Origin: Clostridia bacterium
GTDB taxonomy: Bacteria > Bacillota > Clostridia > UBA1381 > UBA9506
Length of the DNA stretch: 64,000 bases
Direction: 5' to 3'
Assembly (NCBI GenBank): GCA_017415145.1
Contig: JAFQJE010000007.1
Location: forward strand, 124,001-188,000
Made by a program: the position numbers and the translations under genes. This document shows, in pieces, positions 31,452-41,139 of the stretch. Numbering within the stretch: the stretch's first letter is position 1; each line of letters opens with the position of its first letter. The notes beneath the pieces were generated by a model. That model did no database searches. It was not told the origin of the DNA and worked only from the letters and a program-made list of their open reading frames with translations.

Positions 31452-32194
31452 TGGAAATTAAAACAAAAGGCGTCGTTTTGCACAGAACATTTGTTGGCGA
31501 AAAGGACGCAATCATCAAAATTTTAACAGAAAGCTCAGGGGTAATTTCAGCTTCTGCCAAGAGTGTCAAAAGTATGAAAAGCAAGTTGTCAGCAGGGTGC
31601 TCACTATTTTCATACAGCGACTTTTTGCTGACAGAATCAAAGGGGCGCTACATTGTAACATCAGCATCTTTACTTGAGGGATTTTACGGGTTATCTGCAA
31701 ACATCGAGCGGCTTTCTTATGCTACTTATGCGGCAGAATTAGCATCAGCAATCTCTCCTGACGCAGATGATGCCAAGGCAATAATCCCCTTGTTACTCAA
31801 CACATTTTACCTTTTTTCAAATACTCAGAAAAATTTACGGCTTATAAAGTGTGTTTTTGAGTTGAGGCTTTTGTGCCTGTTGGGGTATGCACCCGAGCTT
31901 GAAGGGTGTGTAGAGTGCGGTGATACGGAAGAAATTTGTTTCTTTTCTCCTGCCGAGGGCGGTATTGTGTGCCGTTCCTGTGGTAATATCCCCGACACTC
32001 AGATAATCACCCCCGATACCCTGTCTGCTATGAGATACGTTCACAACGCAGACAACAAAAAAGCATTTTCATTTTCTTTACCAAAATCAAATATTGATGA
32101 ATTTGAGGCGTGTACTGAGAAAATGCTTGATAACTTAATCGGTTACAGACTTTCATCACTTAACTACTTAAAGCAGATTGCAGGAAGGATATAA
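31451..32194 (+). CDS. recO: DNA repair protein RecO
   Basis: The 247-residue protein has the N-terminal OB fold (KTKGVVLHRTFVGEKDAIIKILTE), a helical middle part, and a four-Cys zinc site (CVECG ... CRSCG). RecO loads RecA on SSB-coated DNA with RecR. The zinc finger is standard for Gram-positive RecO. Its start overlaps the era stop (TAATG). A TIGR03960-type radical SAM gene follows 12 bp later. Confidence 0.93.
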   Translation: MEIKTKGVVLHRTFVGEKDAIIKILTESSGVISASAKSVKSMKSKLSAGCSLFSYSDFLLTESKGRYIVTSASLLEGFYGLSANIERLSYATYAAELASAISPDADDAKAIIPLLLNTFYLFSNTQKNLRLIKCVFELRLLCLLGYAPELEGCVECGDTEEICFFSPAEGGIVCRSCGNIPDTQIITPDTLSAMRYVHNADNKKAFSFSLPKSNIDEFEACTEKMLDNLIGYRLSSLNYLKQIAGRI

Positions 32195-32206
32195 AGAAGA
32201 TACATT

Positions 32207-34039
32207 ATGAATTTAGATAAAATTTTAAAGGTCGTGGAGCGTCCCTCCCGATACATCGGAAACGAATTTAACAGCGTTCACAAAGAGCTTGACGGTATCA
32301 ATATCCGCTTTGGCTTTTGCTTTGCTGATGTTTATGAAATAGGTATGTCACACCTTGGTATGAAAATACTCTACCATCTGCTTAACTCAGCAGAAGATAT
32401 TTATTGCGAGCGTTTTTTCACTCCCTGGGTTGATATGGAAGAACAAATGAGAAAGAACGATATTCCCCTCTTCTCACTGGAGACCAAAACACCTGCCCGT
32501 GATTTTGATTTTTTAGGATTTACTCTTCAGTACGAGATGAGCTATACAAATATTTTAAATATGCTGGATTTAGGCGGTATCCCCTTGCGTTCGGAGATGC
32601 GTGATGACTCATACCCCATAATCTGTGCAGGCGGACCCTGTGCTTATAACCCGGAACCTTTAGCTCCCTTCATTGATTTCTTCATGATGGGCGAAGGGGA
32701 AGAAGTTATGATGGAGGTTATGGACCTTTATCGCACTATGAAATCACAAAGCAAATCAAAAGACGAATTCTTAGCAGAGGTTGTAAAAATCGAGGGCATC
32801 TATGTCCCCAAATTTTATGATGTTACCTATAACGAAGACGGTACTATAAAATCATTTACCAAGAATTATGATGCTGCTCCCGACACAGTTAAAAAACGTA
32901 TTATTAAGGATTTTGATTCCTGCTTTGCACCAGATAACATTATAGTTCCATTTATGGAAGTTATACACGACAGAATTATGCTTGAAATCTTCCGTGGATG
33001 TATCCGCGGATGCAGATTTTGTCAGGCAGGTATGATTTACCGCCCCGTGCGAGAAAGAAGTCCTGAAACACTTCTTTCGCTTGCTGAGCGACTAATTAAA
33101 AACACAGGATATGAAGAAATCTCACTTTCTTCACTTTCTACCAATGACTACACCCGCTTAAAGGAACTAACAGACGGATTATTAGACTTAACGGAAGAAC
33201 AAAAAATCAGTCTGTCACTCCCCTCTCTCCGACTTGATAACTTTTCAATGGAGCTTATGCAGAAGGTGCAAAAAGTCAGAAAATCAGGTCTTACCTTTGC
33301 TCCTGAGGCAGGAACCCAAAGGCTTCGTGATGTAATAAATAAAAATATAACAGAAGAAGATTTAACAAATGCGGCTACTATGGCATTTAATGGTGGATAT
33401 GGCACAATAAAATTATATTTTATGATTGGTCTCCCCACGGAAACAAATGAAGATATTGCAGGCATCGCACGTCTTGCCGACGAGGTTGTGTCAATTTATA
33501 AACACACACCAAAAGAAATACGAAACAAAAACTTGCGTGTAACTGTGAGCGTATCGTCCTTTGTGCCAAAGCCTTTTACACCTTTTCAGTGGGTGGCACA
33601 AAACTCGAAAGATTCGCTTTTCACAAAGCAGATGTTTTTAAAAGAGCAAATAAATAACCGCTATGTATCCTACAACTGGCACGATTCGTCACTCAGCATT
33701 TTAGAGGGTATTGTTGCCCGAGGCGACAGGAGACTCGCCGATGCTATTGAGGCAGCATTCAAGAACGGTGCCCGATTCGATTCATGGCATGAGCATTTCC
33801 GCCCTGATGTGTGGTATAAGGCATTTGAACAGACAAACATCAATCCCGACTTCTATAACACCCGTGAGCGTTCCTATGAGGAAATTCTTCCCTGGGATTT
33901 CGTTGATGTCGGCGTTTCCAAGAAATTCTTAATCTCAGAAAGCGAAAAATCAAAGCGTGGCGAAACCACCAAAAACTGCCGCGAAGGTTGTTCAGGTTGT
34001 GGCATAGTTTCTGCATTCGGAGGTGGTTTGTGTGGCTAA
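32207..34039 (+). CDS. TIGR03960-family radical SAM protein with B12-binding-like domain
   Basis: The 610-residue protein has an N-terminal region resembling B12-binding radical SAM proteins (GFCFADVYEIGMSHLGMKILYHLLN, then GFTLQYEMSYTNILNML). The radical SAM core has CIRGCRFCQAG for the SAM-bound [4Fe-4S] cluster. A C-terminal Cys tail CREGCSGCG may bind another cluster. This family is almost always next to a DUF2344 partner, which overlaps it here by 8 bp. Links to ribosome-assembly or RNA modification genes are common, but the substrate is unproven. The neighbours (era, recO, rsmB, rlmN) fit an RNA-modification idea but do not show it. Confidence 0.9.
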   Translation: MNLDKILKVVERPSRYIGNEFNSVHKELDGINIRFGFCFADVYEIGMSHLGMKILYHLLNSAEDIYCERFFTPWVDMEEQMRKNDIPLFSLETKTPARDFDFLGFTLQYEMSYTNILNMLDLGGIPLRSEMRDDSYPIICAGGPCAYNPEPLAPFIDFFMMGEGEEVMMEVMDLYRTMKSQSKSKDEFLAEVVKIEGIYVPKFYDVTYNEDGTIKSFTKNYDAAPDTVKKRIIKDFDSCFAPDNIIVPFMEVIHDRIMLEIFRGCIRGCRFCQAGMIYRPVRERSPETLLSLAERLIKNTGYEEISLSSLSTNDYTRLKELTDGLLDLTEEQKISLSLPSLRLDNFSMELMQKVQKVRKSGLTFAPEAGTQRLRDVINKNITEEDLTNAATMAFNGGYGTIKLYFMIGLPTETNEDIAGIARLADEVVSIYKHTPKEIRNKNLRVTVSVSSFVPKPFTPFQWVAQNSKDSLFTKQMFLKEQINNRYVSYNWHDSSLSILEGIVARGDRRLADAIEAAFKNGARFDSWHEHFRPDVWYKAFEQTNINPDFYNTRERSYEEILPWDFVDVGVSKKFLISESEKSKRGETTKNCREGCSGCGIVSAFGGGLCG

Positions 34040-34676
34040 ATATAGACTTCAATTTACAAAATACGGCGATATGAAATACGTATCCCACCTAGATTTAATA
34101 AGACTTTTTACGAGAATTTTCCACAGAGCAGATTTACCTTTAGCTTACTCTGAGGGCTTTAACCCACATCCTAAGATGTCGGTACTGCTTCCCTTGTCAG
34201 TTGGCTTTGAGTCGGCTTGTGAATATATTGATGTAGAATTCCGCGATGGCGTGGGAATGCTTGACTGCATGAAAAAGTTAAAGGGAAAACTCCCTTTAGG
34301 TATGGAAATTCCCCAGATTACACAGTTAAACGAAACCAGCAAAAAAGCAAAAGCAATCCGCTATGCAAGCTACGAGCTTACATTTACAAATCCTCCCTCA
34401 GAAAAAGAAATCGAAGATTTTTGGAGTTTGGCAGAAATTAATGTGATTAAAAAGACCAAACGTTCAGAGGGGTTAGCAGATATAAAGCCTGATATTATGG
34501 ATTTGTATGTAGCTGATGGCAAAGTATTTGCCGTGATTTCTGCAGGCAGCGAGGCAAATTTAAAAGCCGACCTTTTAGTTACTGCTATGGAACAATACAT
34601 TGATGGATTTATTGCCGACGATTACTCGGTGCTCAGAACAGGAATTTTAGATGACAGAGGAACTCCTATGATGTAG
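34032..34676 (+). CDS. DUF2344 (TIGR03936) radical SAM partner protein
   Basis: The 214-residue protein starts AKYRLQFTKYGDMKYVSHLD and continues LIRLFTRIFHRADLPLAYSEGFNPHPKMS, the conserved face of the TIGR03936/DUF2344 family. It has no cysteine cluster and no radical SAM domain, so it probably binds the substrate for its upstream partner. In some species the two are fused. The GTG start at 34032 has GGAGGTGG upstream and lies within the end of the partner gene, so the two are translationally coupled. The name in databases is a domain of unknown function. Confidence 0.88.
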   Translation: MAKYRLQFTKYGDMKYVSHLDLIRLFTRIFHRADLPLAYSEGFNPHPKMSVLLPLSVGFESACEYIDVEFRDGVGMLDCMKKLKGKLPLGMEIPQITQLNETSKKAKAIRYASYELTFTNPPSEKEIEDFWSLAEINVIKKTKRSEGLADIKPDIMDLYVADGKVFAVISAGSEANLKADLLVTAMEQYIDGFIADDYSVLRTGILDDRGTPMM

Positions 34677-34687
34677 AAAGGAAAACT

Positions 34688-36016
34688 ATGCGAAAGATAG
34701 CTCTAAATATTTTGACCCAAACGGAACAAAAAGACGCATACTTAAACCTTGTGTTTGAAGAAGCACTTAAAAATGTAAACCTCTCATCTTTAGATGTGGG
34801 TTTTGTAAAAGAGCTTGTTTTTGGTGTCTTTCGCAATAAAATTCTACTTGATTACATCATCCGCAAAAATTCCTCAATCCGTTTAAAAAAGATTGACCCG
34901 AAAATTTTGAATATATTGCGGTGCGGTGCATATCAATTGCTTTTTATGGACAAGGTTCCCAATCACGCAGCGGTGGACGAGTCTGTAAAGCTTGCAAAAA
35001 AATGCTCATCCCCCAAAACCACATCCTATGTAAACGGTGTTTTAAGAGGTATTATACGCACTTGCGAAAATGGTGTTGACTTAAAAGATATAAAGGACGA
35101 AACAGAGAAACTATCCGTAAAATATTCTTACCCCAAGCCATTGGCTGAGTTTTTTGTAAAAGACTTTGGCAATGATGCAGAGAGATTAATGGCAGCAGGA
35201 AACAAAACCCCTGAGCTTTGTGTAAGAGTAAACACATTAAAAACAACAAAGGAAGAGTTTAAGGAAAAGTTAGACGAACTTGATATTACCTATCGTGATA
35301 CGCCCTATACCGATTGTGGTCTGTACCTCTTTGGTGCAACGACAGAAAAACGCAAGGGATTAGAAGGTTTATTCACCGTTCAGGATCAAAGCTCACAGTT
35401 GGCAGCACTTTCTCTTTCCCCCGAGCCTGACAGTTTAGTATTGGATTTATGTGCAGCTCCAGGCGGAAAAACTACTCACTTAGCAGAGTTAATGAAAAAT
35501 CAGGGCAAAATTATCGCCACAGATATATATGAAACACGTTTAAAAAGTGTAGCTGCACTGGCAGAAAAGCTTGGCATTTCAATTATTGAAACAAAGGTGC
35601 AGGATGCATCAATAGTTGACCCGAACCTTGTTAGCAAGGCCGACTACATTTTAGCAGATGTGCCCTGTTCAGGGCTTGGTATTATACGCAGAAAGCCCGA
35701 CATAAAATATAAGGAAAATATAACAGATTTTACTGAACTCAACGAAATTCAGCAAAAGATTTTAGATGCTGCTTACCATTATTTAAAACAGGGTGGCATA
35801 ATGGTTTACTCCACCTGTACAGTAAACAAGGGCGAAAATATTGAAATGATAAATAACTTCTTGAAAACCCATCCCGATATGGCACTTGATAAAATAAAAA
35901 GTCCTCATATTACGGGAGATGTGGTAAAAAATGAGGGATACTTAGAAATTTTCCCCCACATACACAATTCAGACGGCTTTTTTGTGTGCCGTATAAAAAA
36001 ACAGGAGAACGTATGA
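34688..36016 (+). CDS. rsmB: 16S rRNA m5C967 methyltransferase
   Basis: The 442-residue protein has an N-terminal NusB-like RNA-binding domain (ALNILTQTEQKDAYLNLVFEEALK...) and a C-terminal Rossmann methyltransferase with DLCAAPGGKTTHLAEL, DVPCSGLGIIRRKPDIK (catalytic Cys) and YSTCTVNKGENIEMI (second Cys). It makes 5-methylcytidine in 16S rRNA. The stop overlaps the rlmN start by 4 bp (ATGA). The order rsmB-rlmN-prpC-prkC-rsgA-rpe-thiN matches the corresponding Bacillus subtilis cluster. Confidence 0.95.
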   Translation: MRKIALNILTQTEQKDAYLNLVFEEALKNVNLSSLDVGFVKELVFGVFRNKILLDYIIRKNSSIRLKKIDPKILNILRCGAYQLLFMDKVPNHAAVDESVKLAKKCSSPKTTSYVNGVLRGIIRTCENGVDLKDIKDETEKLSVKYSYPKPLAEFFVKDFGNDAERLMAAGNKTPELCVRVNTLKTTKEEFKEKLDELDITYRDTPYTDCGLYLFGATTEKRKGLEGLFTVQDQSSQLAALSLSPEPDSLVLDLCAAPGGKTTHLAELMKNQGKIIATDIYETRLKSVAALAEKLGISIIETKVQDASIVDPNLVSKADYILADVPCSGLGIIRRKPDIKYKENITDFTELNEIQQKILDAAYHYLKQGGIMVYSTCTVNKGENIEMINNFLKTHPDMALDKIKSPHITGDVVKNEGYLEIFPHIHNSDGFFVCRIKKQENV

Positions 36017-37044
36017 AAACAGATTTGCGAGGATTGACATACACAGAAATTGAAAACTTATTGGTAGATATGGGCGAAGCAAAGTTTCGTGCTAAGCAGT
36101 TATATCCTGCCATATTTAAGGTAGACAGTTTAGATGAGGTAACCACTTTGTCCAAGGATTTGCGTGCCCGACTTTCTGAAAATTTTTATATAGGAAATTT
36201 AGAAACTGAAAGTAAGCAACAATCAAAGGATGGTACAGTAAAGTTCCTTTTTAAACTTCATGACGGTAACTTCATAGAAAGCGTTTTTATGAAATACCAC
36301 CACGGCAACACCCTGTGTGTTTCATCACAGGTAGGCTGCCTTATGGGGTGCAAATTTTGTGCATCCACCATCGGGGGTAAGGTGCGAGACCTTTCTTCTG
36401 CTGAAATCATGGAACAGATTATTGCTGCACAGCGTGACACTGGCGAAAGAGTTTCCAACATTGTAATGATGGGTATTGGTGAGCCTTTGGATAACTTTTC
36501 TAATGTAATGAAATTCTTAGAAATTGTAAACCATCCTGATACATTAAATATAGGCCTCCGCCACATTTCCCTTTCTACCTGCGGTATTGTGCCGAAAATC
36601 TACGAGCTGGCAGAGAGGAATCTTCCCATTACATTGTCGGTATCCCTACACGCACCATTTAACGATATGCGGTCAAACATCATGCCCGTAAATAAAAAGT
36701 ACCCCCTAGATACTTTAGTTACGGCAATGTACGATTACATAAAGAAAACAAACAGAAGAATCAGTATAGAATACGCACTTATTCAGGGCAAAAACGACAC
36801 CCCTGAATGTGCGAATGAATTAGTCCGCCTTTTTAAAAACGGGCTTTTCCATATAAATTTAATTCCCGTTAATAACGTCAGAGAACGTGATTATAAAAAA
36901 ACAACCAGTGATGCCACAAAAGATTTCTGTGAAAGGCTGAACAAGAGAGGTTTAAATGCCACAGTCAGACGAGAACTAGGCGCAGACATTGATGCCGCTT
37001 GCGGTCAGCTGAGAAGAAAAAAACAGGAAAATATCAGTAAATAG
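36013..37044 (+). CDS. rlmN: 23S rRNA/tRNA adenine C2-methyltransferase RlmN
   Basis: The 343-residue radical SAM enzyme methylates A2503 of 23S rRNA and A37 of some tRNAs. It has the SAM-cluster motif CLMGCKFCAST, VVMMG-type GIGEPLDNFSNV, LSVSLHAPFNDMRSNIMPVN, and a C-terminal methyl-carrier Cys in DIDAACGQLR. The ATG at 36013 overlaps the rsmB stop; ORF codons upstream lie inside rsmB. Length is normal. Cfr resistance proteins are close relatives, but RlmN-type sequence and operon place argue for the housekeeping enzyme. Confidence 0.95.
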   Translation: MKTDLRGLTYTEIENLLVDMGEAKFRAKQLYPAIFKVDSLDEVTTLSKDLRARLSENFYIGNLETESKQQSKDGTVKFLFKLHDGNFIESVFMKYHHGNTLCVSSQVGCLMGCKFCASTIGGKVRDLSSAEIMEQIIAAQRDTGERVSNIVMMGIGEPLDNFSNVMKFLEIVNHPDTLNIGLRHISLSTCGIVPKIYELAERNLPITLSVSLHAPFNDMRSNIMPVNKKYPLDTLVTAMYDYIKKTNRRISIEYALIQGKNDTPECANELVRLFKNGLFHINLIPVNNVRERDYKKTTSDATKDFCERLNKRGLNATVRRELGADIDAACGQLRRKKQENISK

Positions 37045-37068
37045 TATATTTTGAAAGGAAGATGAACT

Positions 37069-37785
37069 ATGAAAATCAGTTCAGCGACCAGCGTGGGTAA
37101 GGTTCGCCCCGTAAATGAGGACGCATTTTTTGTTTCGCCTCCTGATGAGTCTGGTTCACTCCTTGCAATTGTTGCCGACGGAATGGGCGGGCACAATGCA
37201 GGAGAAGTCGCAAGCAGCGAGGCAATAAACGTAATAAAGGATGTTGTATTAGACCACGAGCATAACGCAAAAGAAATGCTGATTGAGGCTATAAACAGTG
37301 CAAACAGCACAGTCTACAACATGAGCCTTGATAAACAATCCCTTTTCGGCATGGGCACAACAATTACCGCCTGTGTAATCGACAAAGACAAGGTTACGGC
37401 AGCACAGGTAGGAGATTCACGTCTTTACCTGATTCGTGACGGGATGATTATTCAGATTACAAAGGACCATTCATTAGTAGAAATGCTGATTGAAAACGGT
37501 TCAATAACAAAAGAAGATGCAAAGCATCATCCGCAGAAAAATGTTATCACAAGAGCAATCGGCACCGACAAAGAGGTGTCAGCAGATATTTACGAGTTTT
37601 CTATATGCGCAGGCGATATCCTTCTCCTCTGCTCTGACGGACTTGTAAATATGGTAGAGGACGAAAAAATCCTCTCTGTTATAACCCGAAGCAAAAAGTT
37701 TGAAGAAACAGCTGACAAACTTATCGATGCGGCAGAAACCGCCGGCGGAAGCGATAACATCACAGTTATCCTTATTAAATTTTAA
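37069..37785 (+). CDS. prpC: PP2C-type Ser/Thr phosphatase (PrpC/Stp)
   Basis: The 238-residue phosphatase has the PP2C motifs SSATSVGKVRPVNEDAFFV, AIVADGMGGHNAGEVAS, AAQVGDSRLYLIRDG, LLLCSDGLVNMVEDE and GGSDNITVILI, with all metal Asp residues. It reverses phosphorylation by the PASTA kinase encoded next, 24 bp downstream. It acts in the cytosol. The catalytic domain is complete without extra regions. Confidence 0.95.
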   Translation: MKISSATSVGKVRPVNEDAFFVSPPDESGSLLAIVADGMGGHNAGEVASSEAINVIKDVVLDHEHNAKEMLIEAINSANSTVYNMSLDKQSLFGMGTTITACVIDKDKVTAAQVGDSRLYLIRDGMIIQITKDHSLVEMLIENGSITKEDAKHHPQKNVITRAIGTDKEVSADIYEFSICAGDILLLCSDGLVNMVEDEKILSVITRSKKFEETADKLIDAAETAGGSDNITVILIKF

Positions 37786-37809
37786 AACCGATTGATTGGA
37801 GTGTTAAAT

Positions 37810-39582
37810 ATGACAAACGGAAAAATAATAGATGGAAGATATGAAATAATAGAAGAAATCGGCCGCGGCGGTATGGCACAGGTGTTTTTGGCAAAATGTC
37901 TTGTCCTAAATCGCTATGTTGCCATCAAGGTCTTGCGTCCTGAATACAGAGATGATGCAGAATTTATCAAAAGATTTAAAATAGAAGCACAGTCTGCCGC
38001 AAGCCTTTCTCATCCCAACATTGTGTCAATTTACGACGTTGGTAATGAGGGCGATATGGAATATATCGTAATGGAGCACGTTGAAGGAATAACTTTGAAG
38101 CAGTACTTAGGCGCAAAGGGCACTCTTCCCTGGAAAGAAGCAGTAGACTCTGCTGCTCAAATCTGCTCAGGCTTAGAGCACGCTCACAAAAAAGGCATTA
38201 TTCATAAAGACATAAAGCCTGAAAACATTATGATAACAAAAGAGGGCATCTTAAAGATTACTGACTTTGGTATAGCAAAGGCTCTAAATCAGGGTACAAT
38301 CACAACAGGCGGGCTTACAATGGGAAGCGTTCACTACTTCTCACCCGAACAGGCAAGAGGCGGCATCACAGATGCCAAAACCGACCTTTACTCTGTTGGC
38401 ATCCTTCTTTATGAAATGGTTGCAGGAAAGCGTCCCTTTGAGGGAGAAACTGCAATATCTGTTGCTATGCAGCATATAGAAGCAGAGCCTGTAAGACCTT
38501 CTATGTTTAATCAGTCTATTCCTAAGTCCTTAGAAACAGTTATATTAAAGGCTATGAAGAAAAATCAGTCTGAGCGTTATCAGTCAGCAACAGAGATGCT
38601 TATTGACCTAAAGAAAGTATACGTTGGCTCTCACGTTGCAGGGGATGAGGATGCTCCCAAGGTTAAAAGGACAGTATCTGTTCCTGAGAAAAAAGAGTCT
38701 CCCGATGCAGCAGGCACAGGCGTACGCCGTGCAGGTGCAACAGGCACAAAGACTGAAATAAAAAATCCTAAAAACACCAAAAAGAAAAAGAAAAACGACA
38801 CACTCTCTATTCTTGCAGGTGTAGGTACTGCGGTTGTAATCGCTGCTGCAATTTTCGTTACATGGTTTATGACAACAGGCTCATCAGGTGAAATTGAATG
38901 TCCCGAGCTTATTAACACCACGACAGAGCAGGCATTAAACCTTATTGCAGGCACAGACCTTACAATCGTTTTAGACAAAACAAATGAAGAAATTACTGCC
39001 GATATGGAAGGTATCATCACAGAACAGGACCCCAAAAGCGGCAAAGGTATAAAGGGCAACGCTATTATCCGTGTAGTTTTAGGTGAAGCTCCTCCGGAAA
39101 CAGAAAAAGTTCCTACTGTGTCAGGAATGCTTGAGTCGGAGGCTATTGCGACTTTGAGAAACAAAGGGTTTGACGTATCTGTTCAGGTGGAAACAAGTAC
39201 AGAAGTTGAGGCAGGCAGAGCAATAAAAACAAAACCCGAAGCTGCAGCACCTGTACCCAAAGGTTCTACCATTACTCTTTACATCAGCAGCGGTGAATCC
39301 GAAGAAGACGCCTACACAATGGTACCCAGTGTTCTTGGCAAAACCGAAGCTGAAGCGAAAAAAATCTTAGAAGAGAATAACCTAATTTTAGGCGAAGTAC
39401 AACAGGTTGCAAGCGACAAGGAAAAAGGTGTTATCGTAAAACAGTCCGAGGCTGAGGGCAACCGTGTTAAAAAGGGCAAGGCTATTGATGTCCGCGTAAG
39501 CAATGGTCAGGGTAATACAACTCCCACACCTGACACACCTGCAGTAACACCTACACCAGGCAACAACGCGAATCAAAACTGA
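37810..39582 (+). CDS. prkC: PASTA-domain Ser/Thr kinase (PrkC)
   Basis: The 590-residue kinase has an N-terminal Hanks-type domain (1-270) with GRGGMAQVFLAK, catalytic HKDIKPENIM (HKD in place of HRD), DFGIAKAL, and a GSVHYFSPEQARG activation loop. A Lys-rich juxtamembrane region and one membrane helix (~335-358: TLSILAGVGTAVVIAAAIFV) follow. Three outer PASTA repeats (about 360-565) and a Thr/Pro-rich tail close the protein. PrkC senses muropeptides or lipid II and regulates wall synthesis, ribosomes and spore germination. ATG at 37810 follows TTGGAG. It sits between prpC and rsgA; the latter is a known PrkC target in Bacillus. Confidence 0.95.
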   Translation: MTNGKIIDGRYEIIEEIGRGGMAQVFLAKCLVLNRYVAIKVLRPEYRDDAEFIKRFKIEAQSAASLSHPNIVSIYDVGNEGDMEYIVMEHVEGITLKQYLGAKGTLPWKEAVDSAAQICSGLEHAHKKGIIHKDIKPENIMITKEGILKITDFGIAKALNQGTITTGGLTMGSVHYFSPEQARGGITDAKTDLYSVGILLYEMVAGKRPFEGETAISVAMQHIEAEPVRPSMFNQSIPKSLETVILKAMKKNQSERYQSATEMLIDLKKVYVGSHVAGDEDAPKVKRTVSVPEKKESPDAAGTGVRRAGATGTKTEIKNPKNTKKKKKNDTLSILAGVGTAVVIAAAIFVTWFMTTGSSGEIECPELINTTTEQALNLIAGTDLTIVLDKTNEEITADMEGIITEQDPKSGKGIKGNAIIRVVLGEAPPETEKVPTVSGMLESEAIATLRNKGFDVSVQVETSTEVEAGRAIKTKPEAAAPVPKGSTITLYISSGESEEDAYTMVPSVLGKTEAEAKKILEENNLILGEVQQVASDKEKGVIVKQSEAEGNRVKKGKAIDVRVSNGQGNTTPTPDTPAVTPTPGNNANQN

Positions 39583-39597
39583 TAAGGGGCGACCTGT

Positions 39598-40476
39598 TTG
39601 TTAGAAGGAAAAATTATAAAAGGCATCGGCGGGTTTTATTACGTAAAAACCAATGAAGATATATACTCCTGCCGTGCCAGAGGAAAATTCAGAAATAAAA
39701 GTCTTACCCCCATGGTAGGCGATATTGTAAATATAGACGTAACGGACACCGAAAAGCTTGAAGGCTATGTCACAGAAATTCTGCCCAGAAAAAACGAGCT
39801 TTTTCGTCCTTTGGTATCAAACATTGATTTACTGCTGGTAACCTTTGCGGTTACCTCACCTGAGCCGTCTTTTGTACTTATTGACAAGCTTATCGTTACA
39901 GCGGAAGCAAGAAAAATTCCTGTTGCGATTTGTATCAACAAGTGTGACCTTGACGAAGAAAAAGCCGAAGAATATGCCCGCACCTACGAGCTTTGCGGAT
40001 ATCCTGTTGTTGTATGTTCTGCAGAAATTGGTAAAAATCTCGACTCCCTTCGAGAGCTTTTGAGGGACAAAACAACGGCTTTAGCTGGAAATTCAGGTGT
40101 AGGAAAATCAAGCCTGCTTAATGCTATCGGTGAAAGCTTTAACTTAAAGACAGGCAGTGTATCCGACAAAATCCAAAGAGGCAAGCACACTACCCGACAT
40201 ACGGAGTTGTTTCCTTTGTCCTTCGGCGGATATGTGCTGGACACTCCAGGATTTGGCTCCTATGAGCTTGAAAGACTCTCTTTCCGTGACCTGCCGTCAC
40301 TTTTTCCTGAAATTACACGTCACGAGGGCGGATGCAGATTTGCAGGCTGCAGTCATATAAAAGAGCCTGATTGCTCGGTGAAAGATGCACTTATTGAGGG
40401 AAAAATAAGCGAAAGCCGATATGAAAGTTATAAGGAATTATACGAACAACTAAAACAAATCAAAGAATGGGAATAA
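39598..40476 (+). CDS. rsgA: Ribosome-assembly GTPase RsgA
   Basis: The 292-residue circularly permuted GTPase helps mature the 30S subunit. It has an N-terminal OB fold (LEGKIIKGIGGFYYVKT), permuted G motifs (NKCDLDEEKA G4, SAEIGKN G5, GNSGVGKSSLLNAI G1, HTTRHTELFPL G2, DTPGFGSYEL G3) and a C-terminal zinc site CRFAGCSHIKEPDCSVK. The start is TTG at 39598, with GGGGCGA upstream. It is the third gene of the prpC-prkC-rsgA block. Confidence 0.93.
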   Translation: MLEGKIIKGIGGFYYVKTNEDIYSCRARGKFRNKSLTPMVGDIVNIDVTDTEKLEGYVTEILPRKNELFRPLVSNIDLLLVTFAVTSPEPSFVLIDKLIVTAEARKIPVAICINKCDLDEEKAEEYARTYELCGYPVVVCSAEIGKNLDSLRELLRDKTTALAGNSGVGKSSLLNAIGESFNLKTGSVSDKIQRGKHTTRHTELFPLSFGGYVLDTPGFGSYELERLSFRDLPSLFPEITRHEGGCRFAGCSHIKEPDCSVKDALIEGKISESRYESYKELYEQLKQIKEWE

Positions 40477-40493
40477 CCCACAAGGAGGACAAA

Positions 40494-41129
40494 ATGATAA
40501 AATTAGCACCATCTATGTTGTCTGCAGATTTTGCATATCTTGCAGACCAAATAAAAATAGTAGAGAGTGCCGGTGCACAGTACCTGCACATTGACGTAAT
40601 GGACGGACACTTTGTGCCCAATATGAGCTTTGCAGCCCCCGTTATAAAGTCCATAAGACCCCACTCATCAATGGTTTTTGACGTACATCTTATGATTTCT
40701 GACCCCTATCGCTACATTGACGATTTTGTAAAAGCAGGGGCAGATATTATTACTTTTCACGTAAATTCTGACAGTGATGTGGATGCCACTATAGAAAAAA
40801 TTAAATCCCAGGGTGTAAAATGCGGACTTGCGGTAAATCCTGACGTTGATATTGAGCTTTTGTACCCCTATCGTGATAAAATTGATATGGTGCTTATCAT
40901 GTCAGTTTTTGCAGGCTTTGGCGGACAAAGCTATATCCCCGATGTAAATGAAAAAATCAAAAAAGCACGTGAATTTTTCGGACCCGATATGGATATTCAG
41001 GTTGACGGCGGAATCAACGCTCAAAACAAAGATATACCCGTATCTTGCGGTGCAAATGTATTGGTTGCAGGAACTGCAGTTTTTGGAGCTGACGACATTG
41101 CTCAGGCAGTAGCTGATTTTTTAAACTAA
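40494..41129 (+). CDS. rpe: Ribulose-phosphate 3-epimerase
   Basis: The 211-residue TIM barrel interconverts ribulose 5-phosphate and xylulose 5-phosphate in the pentose phosphate pathway. It shows LAPSMLSADFAYL, YLHIDVMDGHFVPNMSF, FDVHLMISDPYRY, MSVFAGFGGQSYIP and IQVDGGIN, with catalytic Asp and metal His residues. ATG at 40494 has AAGGAGG upstream. It lies between rsgA and thiN, as in the Bacillus cluster. Confidence 0.95.
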   Translation: MIKLAPSMLSADFAYLADQIKIVESAGAQYLHIDVMDGHFVPNMSFAAPVIKSIRPHSSMVFDVHLMISDPYRYIDDFVKAGADIITFHVNSDSDVDATIEKIKSQGVKCGLAVNPDVDIELLYPYRDKIDMVLIMSVFAGFGGQSYIPDVNEKIKKAREFFGPDMDIQVDGGINAQNKDIPVSCGANVLVAGTAVFGADDIAQAVADFLN

Positions 41130-41139
41130 GGATAAATTT

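Noticed and set aside
36013-37044. Cfr-type antibiotic resistance methyltransferase
   Set aside because: Operon position and overall sequence fit housekeeping RlmN; nothing indicates transfer.
41130-41139. TPP riboswitch before thiN
   Set aside because: The gap is 10 bp, with no room for a THI element.
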